This document shows, one piece after another, positions 1 through 5,976 of a stretch of 36,947 bases of DNA. This DNA comes from a virus: positions 1 to 36,947 of the IMG/VR virus record IMGVR_UViG_3300028747_000003, one strand, 5' to 3'. Numbering within the stretch: the stretch's first letter is position 1; the number at the start of each line of letters is the position of its first letter. Both the position numbers and the translations under genes were made by a program. The notes beneath the pieces were generated by a model that had not been told where the DNA came from, ran no database searches, and was given only the letters and a program-made list of their open reading frames with translations.

Positions 1-71
1 TCCTGCGACGACCATGAAAGGTTGTCGTCTTTGTAGTAGCCACCCACAATGGGGAAGGTGGACTGCTTCAT
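1..71 (-). CDS. gp10-like DNA stabilisation protein, 5' fragment (duplicate of the start of 35479-36891)
   Basis: These bases encode the first 23 or so residues (MKQSTFPIVGG...) of the gene that is complete at 35479-36891. It is cut only because the circular map was opened here; it is not a separate gene. Confidence 0.9.
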   Translation of the reverse strand, partial: MKQSTFPIVGGYYKDDNLSWSSQ

Positions 72-127
72 CCTATATACCAATTAGAACCATTGATCGA
101 GTTCAGCGCTTGACGCCTACCACCAGG
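1..127. repeat. Left copy of 127-bp terminal direct repeat
   Basis: Bases 1-127 are identical to 36821-36947. A perfect overlap of exactly 127 bp is what a de Bruijn assembler with k = 127 leaves on a circular contig, so it most likely marks circularity and is not a biological terminal repeat. A circular map fits headful packaging of circularly permuted DNA, as in P22. The repeat holds the start of the gp10-like gene and the end of the gp4-like gene. Confidence 0.95.
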
Positions 128-490
128 AATCGGCGCATCCAGAATCGGCTGGATTGGCGTTGCTACCATCTGGTCACGCCATAGGTCATTGAGGCTGGCA
201 ACGGCTACTTGGGCGACTCCTGGTAATGGTGTGACGCCATATTCAGGCGCAAGCGTCATCGCCAAGTTATAAGCGACGGCTTGTTCGGCTTCCACCGGAA
301 TAGGCATTTCATCATCTGGCGCAGAGACGGGCGACCAACCCAAAGACAGCAGGTCAGCCTCCCATCGTTGCATCATGGCGTTCAGCGCGTCAATCGCCGT
401 ACCCATATCACGAGGCCGCACATCTTGTGAGGGATCGATGACCTGAATAAGGCGAAGTGAACGTCCGACGATCTTGACGACGGTTGTCAT
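68..490 (-). CDS. P22 gp4-like head-tail adaptor / tail accessory factor
   Basis: A 140-residue protein between the coat gene and the gp10-like gene, where P22 has gene 4. The family binds under the portal ring and extends the connector after DNA packaging. The N-terminal half has the family's helical pattern (around residues 28-55, ALNAMMQRWEADLL, then PIPVEAEQAVAYNLAM), with a Pro/Gly-rich C-terminal tail. Its stop overlaps the ATG of the gp10-like gene (GGATGA), so the two are translationally coupled across the map junction. P22 gp4 also has muralytic activity in some reports; nothing here shows a catalytic site. The assignment rests on gene order and general resemblance. Confidence 0.75.
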   Translation of the reverse strand: MTTVVKIVGRSLRLIQVIDPSQDVRPRDMGTAIDALNAMMQRWEADLLSLGWSPVSAPDDEMPIPVEAEQAVAYNLAMTLAPEYGVTPLPGVAQVAVASLNDLWRDQMVATPIQPILDAPIPGGRRQALNSINGSNWYIG

Positions 491-493
491 GGT

Positions 494-802
494 TTAGGCC
501 ATGATGCCGGCGGCTTTAAGTTTCGTCAGGATCGCGTTTAGCTCGGTAGCAAGCGTGGCGAAGTTGGCGTTTAGAATGGGCTGACTGAAACTAGTTCCTA
601 CATCGACAATGGCAGTGGCCGGCGTTCCCGGACCTACACTCGTCAACGCTGCTTGGTCAGCCGATTGCAGAACGACACCAGCAACGGTCGTGGTCGCAGC
701 GGGCGCATTTTCGCCAACGAGAGACACGATATCGTTGATGGAGACGGTAGCCTTACCGCCATTGTTCTGCGATGCGTAAAGAAGGGTGTTAAGGGTTGTC
801 AT
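494..802 (-). CDS. Head fibre / decoration-like protein
   Basis: A 102-residue protein that starts with a strong Shine-Dalgarno (GGAGCAAATC before ATG). The centre is rich in Thr, Ala and Val (TTTVAGVVLQSADQAA), and the C-terminal helix LATELNAILTKLKAAGIMA resembles the end of small phage head-fibre proteins (Phage_fiber_2 type). It sits three bases upstream of the gp4-like gene in the capsid operon. A role on the capsid surface is inferred from position and this end motif; it could be another small structural protein. Confidence 0.5.
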   Translation of the reverse strand: MTTLNTLLYASQNNGGKATVSINDIVSLVGENAPAATTTVAGVVLQSADQAALTSVGPGTPATAIVDVGTSFSQPILNANFATLATELNAILTKLKAAGIMA

Positions 803-811
803 GATTTGCTC

Positions 812-1087
812 CTAAGCCGACTGATTGAATCGGAGGAAAGTGAAAGTAAGATCACTTCCAGATAGATCAGAACCGCCATTTTGCTGCATCGTGTTATCGG
901 TAACCACAATCGTTCGAAACGATGGTGTTAAGTTTCCTCCGATAGGAACGCCATCATTAACATTGGTTTGATCCACGCTAAGCAAAACATCTCCGGCCTT
1001 CACGCCCGATAGCGTGAAGGTTGTTTCATCAGAAGAAACACCATTTCCGGTAAGTTGAATTATCTGAATCGGCGAATAAAGAGTCAT
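812..1087 (-). CDS. Small capsid-operon protein of unknown function
   Basis: A 91-residue protein if it starts at MTLYSPIQ, with GGAA six bases upstream. An in-frame ATG at 1099 would add MEIH but has no Shine-Dalgarno. Sequence such as SSDETTFTLSGVKAGDVLLS and VNDGVPIGGNLTPSF suggests an all-beta fold, as in decoration or stabilisation proteins. It lies between a 62-residue protein and the head-fibre-like protein and just after a UUCG hairpin. I do not recognise the family. Confidence 0.65.
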   Translation of the reverse strand: MTLYSPIQIIQLTGNGVSSDETTFTLSGVKAGDVLLSVDQTNVNDGVPIGGNLTPSFRTIVVTDNTMQQNGGSDLSGSDLTFTFLRFNQSA

Positions 1088-1104
1088 ATGAATTTCCATG
1101 GAAA

Positions 1105-1124
1105 GAGAGCCCCGAAGGGCTCTC
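1105..1124 (-). terminator. Intra-operon hairpin with UUCG tetraloop
   Basis: Read on the - strand this is GAGAGCCC-TTCG-GGGCTCTC, an 8-bp perfect stem closed by a C(UUCG)G loop, followed by TTTCC. The T-run is short, so it is more likely a partial terminator, attenuator or RNA-stability element than a full stop. It separates the coat/62-residue pair from the downstream head-completion genes, and could set high coat expression relative to adaptor. Confidence 0.7.
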
Positions 1125-1134
1125 AGGATTGGTT

Positions 1135-1323
1135 TTAGCCTTCACTTTGCGTGACGACATTGCCAGTGGGATTAACCCACAACTGACCAACAACATGCGG
1201 ATCAGCTCCGGGAAGGTCGCCCATAAAAACCGGGCTAGTTTCCACAGTGCCTACGCCAATAGGCGCACTCCACCAATAGCTTTCAGAGCGCTGGGCAACA
1301 CTAGGGTTAGTTGGATTAGTCAT
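1135..1323 (-). CDS. Small protein downstream of the coat gene
   Basis: 62 residues with an excellent Shine-Dalgarno (GGAG six bases before ATG), directly after the coat gene. Trp-, Pro- and Gly-rich (ESYWWSAPIGVGTVETS, VVGQLWVNPTGNVV). No family recognised. Position and strong initiation signal suggest an abundant small capsid component such as a decoration protein; this is inference only. Confidence 0.65.
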   Translation of the reverse strand: MTNPTNPSVAQRSESYWWSAPIGVGTVETSPVFMGDLPGADPHVVGQLWVNPTGNVVTQSEG

Positions 1324-1333
1324 GATTTACTCC

Positions 1334-2539
1334 TTATGCCGGGGTGAAGTCGGACGGATCGTTAGTGATACGCGCAGCCCATTCAGGACGAAGCGCACCG
1401 AAGGCGTACATGATGTCGAAACGGGTCAGGTTCATGTCATTGACGATGCTGGAACCTTCTGTCACACGCATCGAGACACCGTTGTACTGACGTCGCGAGG
1501 TTTTCCAGCCAGCCAATTCCGGCAGATCAACCGTCGCAAATGCGAAGGCTTCCGGGCGATACGCCAAGGACACGCCGTAGGACGAGCTTGCCGTCTGATC
1601 GATGGTAATGACCGCATTGTCTGCTGGTAGCGCCGTGACGTTCTGCTCAGAACCCGTGAGGGTCAGTGCCGGATAGATGCCGATGGAACCCGCGCCTCCA
1701 GCATAGTTGGCCGTGACGACGAACTGACGCAGATAGCCAAGATTCGCCTTGGTCTGCGGATGGACGGCGAACACACCGGCAAAGGTGATGATCGTACCGA
1801 CCGGAACCGCACCCGTGCCGGTATCTACCACAATGGACGATCCAGCCTGATTTGCACCGTTGACCAGATAACCCGCGCCAGCACCGTTTGTAAAGACTGG
1901 CATCACGGTCGAGCTGTTCCAGTCATAACCGGCGGCACGACCCATCACACCATCTTCGTACTGCGTATCAAGCTGCTTCTGCGAGTTGAACAAGCCAGCC
2001 AGAGCCGGAACCAGAGTGGTTTCGGACGTGGTGTTCATCAGCATCTTCATGGTAGACGGACCCGCGCCGTTGTCCATGATGAGCTTTCGACCAATGTTCG
2101 CCCATGCAAGCTGCGTCCACTGTGCCGCGCCACCGGGACCGGTCTGGTTTGGAATCGATTGCAACGCAAGATTCTGCACAGCGGCTTCAACCGTGACAGC
2201 CAAGTCCGCGACCTGCTGGCTCAGATAGCGAGCATCGAACTCTTCGATATCCAGCGCCAATTCGGAACTGGTGTATTGGACGGAGAAGTTCAACTGATCG
2301 ATCACCTTCACATTACGGATGATCGTTTCCAGTGGGGCAGGAGCCGCAACGCGGCCTGAGGTAATGACGGCATGCTGCGGAACAGCAACACGCAAGGTAT
2401 CGCCAATCGCTGGCGCACCTTCTTTGAACTCCGACGCATACGTGCGCGGGATAGTCTTGATGAAGGAGAGATTTTCGCTGAACCGCATCAATGCGCGGTC
2501 AGCGATCATGTCAGTGGTGAGTAGCTGGTTACTAGCCAT
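1334..2539 (-). CDS. Major capsid protein, P22 gp5-like
   Basis: A 401-residue protein (P22 gp5 is about 430) in the expected place after the scaffold gene. The N-terminus MASNQLLTTDMIADRALMRF with NLSFIKTI matches P22-type coat proteins, which adopt the HK97 fold with an extra inserted domain. The region IITFAGVFAVHPQT (around residues 253-266) resembles that Ig-like insertion domain, and ...SYGVSLAYRPEAFAFATVDL resembles the later part of the family. It assembles with the scaffold into a T=7-type procapsid in P22; the triangulation number here cannot be read from sequence. Confidence 0.9.
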   Translation of the reverse strand: MASNQLLTTDMIADRALMRFSENLSFIKTIPRTYASEFKEGAPAIGDTLRVAVPQHAVITSGRVAAPAPLETIIRNVKVIDQLNFSVQYTSSELALDIEEFDARYLSQQVADLAVTVEAAVQNLALQSIPNQTGPGGAAQWTQLAWANIGRKLIMDNGAGPSTMKMLMNTTSETTLVPALAGLFNSQKQLDTQYEDGVMGRAAGYDWNSSTVMPVFTNGAGAGYLVNGANQAGSSIVVDTGTGAVPVGTIITFAGVFAVHPQTKANLGYLRQFVVTANYAGGAGSIGIYPALTLTGSEQNVTALPADNAVITIDQTASSSYGVSLAYRPEAFAFATVDLPELAGWKTSRRQYNGVSMRVTEGSSIVNDMNLTRFDIMYAFGALRPEWAARITNDPSDFTPA

Positions 2540-2561
2540 TTTGAAGCCTCATAGGAAGGAT

Positions 2562-3455
2562 TTAGCGCCCTCCCTGCTTCTTCCAAGCTTTGATGCGGTC
2601 AGCCGTGGACATCCCTGGATCGTTGATGTCTACACTGGGCTTACCCGCACCTGAGATTGTCTTCACAGGCGGCGGCGCAGAAGTGGTTTTCTTGGCAGTC
2701 ACAGGCTTCGGCGTTTCCGCCGTTTCTTCACCCTCGAACCGTTCGGCCAACTTGGCGATTTCTCGAACCTGCTGTAAGCGCGGTAACGCATTGATGCGCT
2801 CGGCTTCTTTCATGTTCGTGGCTAGATGATGGGCAATCTCAAGATCGTGTTCGTCACCCATGAACAACTCGGTCAGCGGTTTGTAGGCCGGATCGGTATT
2901 CAGTTTTGACGACACAATGTCATCCCAAGCACCATCGCCAGCCTTTTCCTCAAAGGCATCGACATGCGACTTGAACGATTCTTGGGCTTCAGCCTGTTTC
3001 CTCTGCTCCGCTTCCTGTTTCGCTGCATGGTCTTTTCGCTCAAGAGCCTGTTCAACGCGATATGCGATGTACTTGTCCTGATCGAAGTCGAAGTCCTGTA
3101 ACGTTTTCTCGTGCGACGCGGCCTGCGGTTGTGGTGCAGACTCGTGCCTTACGGGTTCGCGCTTTTGGATTTCTTCCAGTACAGCAGCACGGGTGCGGGC
3201 TTCGGTGACTTGCCGTTCCCTTTCTAGCCTTTCCTTCATCCAGCGAGGCAGGCGTTTTTCGCCTTTCTGTGGAGAGTCCGCGTCTAGAGCGTCGCTTTCC
3301 CCTTCCGGGGGCTTTGCAGCTTCCGGTTTCGGCTCTGGCTTAGGCGTCTGTCGTGCCGTGATATTCGGCGTTTCAGCAGCCTTAGAGCTGGTATCGATTG
3401 ATTTCAGCTCAGGTTGAGCTACCGGTGCCGTTACACCGTTGGTTTCGTCGGTCAT
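2562..3455 (-). CDS. Scaffolding protein, P22 gp8-like
   Basis: 297 residues if it starts at MTDETNG, ten bases after an AAGG Shine-Dalgarno; an upstream in-frame ATG at 3485 lacks one. Highly charged and helical: a Pro/Lys/Glu-rich N-terminal third (QTPKPEPKPEAAKPPEG), long amphipathic coiled-coil stretches (about residues 75-165), and a basic C-terminus (STADRIKAWKKQGGR) like the helix-turn-helix that binds coat in P22. It lies directly upstream of the coat gene. It should direct procapsid assembly and leave before or during packaging. Confidence 0.8.
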   Translation of the reverse strand: MTDETNGVTAPVAQPELKSIDTSSKAAETPNITARQTPKPEPKPEAAKPPEGESDALDADSPQKGEKRLPRWMKERLERERQVTEARTRAAVLEEIQKREPVRHESAPQPQAASHEKTLQDFDFDQDKYIAYRVEQALERKDHAAKQEAEQRKQAEAQESFKSHVDAFEEKAGDGAWDDIVSSKLNTDPAYKPLTELFMGDEHDLEIAHHLATNMKEAERINALPRLQQVREIAKLAERFEGEETAETPKPVTAKKTTSAPPPVKTISGAGKPSVDINDPGMSTADRIKAWKKQGGR

Positions 3456-3505
3456 GATGTTTACCTTTTGTGCTGGCAATGTCAAGGCGTGCCAGCATCA
3501 CCCCA

Positions 3506-3814
3506 TTAAGCGATACAAGCCCAAAGAACTTTGCAAGCAATGTGAATTGCCTGATCAGTGTTAATTCCAATCTTCTTTTCACACTTTGCATGGTCAGTTA
3601 GTGCATGAACGACAATCTCAGCCGCGCCGAGCCACCAAACGCCCGTAATCAATGCCACAAAGCCGCCGTGGATGAAGGAATGCGCCAATAGGCAATGCCA
3701 CCACGGAACATAACCGGGGCCTGTTCTGCATTTCCCCATTGCCAAGAAATCACCTTGCAGCGGGTAATCGGCAATAAAATGGGCAGCTATTAGTAGGAAT
3801 AGCATGTAAGCCAT
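3506..3814 (-). CDS. DUF3307-like small membrane protein
   Basis: 102 residues with three or four likely membrane segments. Shows the DUF3307 pattern: FIADYPLQGDFLAMGK near residue 13, then HSFIHGGF, HALTDHAKCEKK and TDQAIHIACK, with conserved His and Asp spaced along the helices. It overlaps the portal stop by ATGA and precedes the scaffold gene, so it is co-translated with the capsid module. The function of DUF3307 is not established. A membrane protein in this place is unusual for the P22 order; it may be an inserted cargo gene. Confidence 0.75.
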   Translation of the reverse strand: MAYMLFLLIAAHFIADYPLQGDFLAMGKCRTGPGYVPWWHCLLAHSFIHGGFVALITGVWWLGAAEIVVHALTDHAKCEKKIGINTDQAIHIACKVLWACIA

Positions 3815-5976
3815 CAGAATCCACCTGTATACGTGTCAGGTGAAGATGGACCAATCGGACCTTCATGCGGCACAGCGAAGCCCACTGGCTGCTGTGGCAT
3901 GAGGGCTGCCCCGTTCTGGATCATCGTGGCGTGACCATCGGCCTCGGTGCCGGGAATCTTGGCGACGAGACTGGCGGTCTTGGCTTCTTCCAGCTGCACC
4001 TGCGTCTGTGTCTTGGCAGCGATGTCCTGCGCGCGCGCCGTCGCGAGCGTGGCTTGTGCCTGATGATGGGCAGCCTGCGCAATGACCTGCGGCGGCGGCG
4101 GTGCGGGCGGCGCGGGCGGCGGATCGTTCGGTCCTGGCGGGATAATGCCCTGCTTGACCAGCGCCGTACGAATCCACTCCACAGCATCGTCAATGCCTGG
4201 AACGTCCATCGACTTCATCATCAGGTATTGGCCGATAGCGCCAACAGGTCCCGGCGTCTGCGCCACGGTCTGCGCGAACTCCGCCAGTTCCATGCGAGCC
4301 GTCTCGTAAGACTTTCCGACCGTTACCGTCACATCGTACTTACCGCGTGAGAGGTCGTTTTCGACGTATTCCTTACCTGTGACCGGATCAGTGACCATCT
4401 TGTTGATCGTGACGTATTTCTCAGCCAGATCAGGCCCCAGAATGCGTATGGAGCGTTCGGCATCATAGTAATGCGGGATAGCGTCCACCAGAATCTCACC
4501 CAGCCGTTTGAGTGCTTTAACCTGATTGTCCACATAGACGAAGTTGACCACTTCCGCTTGAGCATTGCGCGCCATGATCGCGCGACCGCTGGTTTCATTT
4601 GACTGGCTTCCTACCGACGCGTCATACACACCGGTCGTAGCCTTCATCTCATCGACGGTGATATTGGACAGGTTCGCGAGGGCTGAAGGTAGCTGCGCCA
4701 TCGGTTCGCGTGAAGGACCGCCTGGTGCGTTAGGGTCAGCGTTGAACAGCAATACCGGCGGATCGTCATAGCCTAGTCGTTCGTAATAGCTTTCCAGACC
4801 TTTGATCATTGCCGGAGTAGCTTTAAGCGGGCTGTTCGGAAGCTTGGCGACCACCTCCACCATCGAAGACATTTCAAAGTTGTGAATGGTCTGCGAGTCA
4901 CGGGCAAAGCGCGTCATTCCTGAGTAAATCTGCTTGCCATCGATACTGATTAGATCACCCCATTGCGGAACAATCGGGATCATCGAACCACCCCATTTCG
5001 TCGGTTCTTCGAGCTTTCCATTGCCTGATACAGGGCACGAATAGATCACGTCCACATCGACTTCGCGAGTGGATTTGATCGTTACTGGTGGCGTGGCAGC
5101 CGGTGGAGGAATAGCTGTAGCGCCAGCTGGTGCCGTGGCTGGATCAACAGGAGGCATAGATTTAGCTGCATCAGCTTGCGCTTTCTGATAACCCTCATAG
5201 TCTTCTTCATCGACAATCGAGCCATCGGAAAGCAATAGGATCGTCTTGGGTTGCTTCTCTGCGTACCAGTACTCGGCAATGCGCACCATATCTTCGGTGC
5301 ACCACAATAGGTCGCTATCACTGTCAGTCCGGGCTACATCGAAGTCCACCACTTCCGCATTAGGCCAACGTGCTGTGAATGTTGCCTTTGGAATCAGTTC
5401 GGAAATGAACCAATATCGCGCGTCGGATCTGTCGAACTTTCGTGCAGATGGATCGCAAAACACGGTCATTGGATCAAGCACCGCTTCGATCTTCAGACAT
5501 TGGTCGAACGTATCAGGTGACTCATAGTCCGACTTGACGCGCAGAACGCCATAGCCGCCGCCACACGACCACTGGAAGGCAGTGTCATAGGCGTTGTCAG
5601 CCGACGAATCGACCTCGATATTTTTGATCATGCCGTTGAGGACTTCTGCCGTGTCAACGTCCTCGTCATTGGACGCGCGGCATTTAATCTCTGGCTTGTT
5701 CTTTAGCTGCTGCCCGGTCACTCGGCGAATCAACTGGCGAACCCGATTGAACTCGTAGTTCGGCTTGTTGCGGCGCTTGGCCGTGAGATGAGCGTCCCAT
5801 TGATGCCCAGCCACAAAGGCGAACTTCATGTCTTCGACGCACTGCCGACGTTGTTCGGTGTCGAACGTCATAGCATCAGAGGCGCGCTCAAGCATCTCTT
5901 TTGTCCACGAATCTTTCTCGACCACTTTCTGCTTGGTTTCACCACCCGTTGAACGGTAGGTCTTGGACTTAGCCAT
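3814..5976 (-). CDS. Portal protein, P22 gp1-like
   Basis: 720 residues, close to the 725 of P22 gp1, which forms the dodecameric ring for DNA entry, exit and headful sensing. Characteristic stretches are FVAGHQWDAHLTAKRRNKP, YEFNRVRQLIRRVTGQQ and NPAPG-type loops followed by SNETSGRAIMARNAQAE. The C-terminal part is Pro-rich (PPGPNDPPPAPPAPPPP) and then helical with many Gln, like the barrel domain of P22 portal. The start at 5976 has GGAG seven bases upstream and overlaps the terminase stop by eight bases (ATGGCTAA); an upstream in-frame start at 6009 is less likely. Confidence 0.92.
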   Translation of the reverse strand: MAKSKTYRSTGGETKQKVVEKDSWTKEMLERASDAMTFDTEQRRQCVEDMKFAFVAGHQWDAHLTAKRRNKPNYEFNRVRQLIRRVTGQQLKNKPEIKCRASNDEDVDTAEVLNGMIKNIEVDSSADNAYDTAFQWSCGGGYGVLRVKSDYESPDTFDQCLKIEAVLDPMTVFCDPSARKFDRSDARYWFISELIPKATFTARWPNAEVVDFDVARTDSDSDLLWCTEDMVRIAEYWYAEKQPKTILLLSDGSIVDEEDYEGYQKAQADAAKSMPPVDPATAPAGATAIPPPAATPPVTIKSTREVDVDVIYSCPVSGNGKLEEPTKWGGSMIPIVPQWGDLISIDGKQIYSGMTRFARDSQTIHNFEMSSMVEVVAKLPNSPLKATPAMIKGLESYYERLGYDDPPVLLFNADPNAPGGPSREPMAQLPSALANLSNITVDEMKATTGVYDASVGSQSNETSGRAIMARNAQAEVVNFVYVDNQVKALKRLGEILVDAIPHYYDAERSIRILGPDLAEKYVTINKMVTDPVTGKEYVENDLSRGKYDVTVTVGKSYETARMELAEFAQTVAQTPGPVGAIGQYLMMKSMDVPGIDDAVEWIRTALVKQGIIPPGPNDPPPAPPAPPPPQVIAQAAHHQAQATLATARAQDIAAKTQTQVQLEEAKTASLVAKIPGTEADGHATMIQNGAALMPQQPVGFAVPHEGPIGPSSPDTYTGGF

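Noticed and set aside
1760-2359. 199-residue + strand frame antisense to the coat gene
   Set aside because: Composition is that of an antisense shadow, with no ribosome binding site or family motif, unlike the HNH frame in the terminase intein.
3865-4350. 161-residue + strand frame within the portal gene
   Set aside because: Arg/Leu-rich shadow of the Pro/Ala-rich portal C-terminus with no start signal or recognisable domain.
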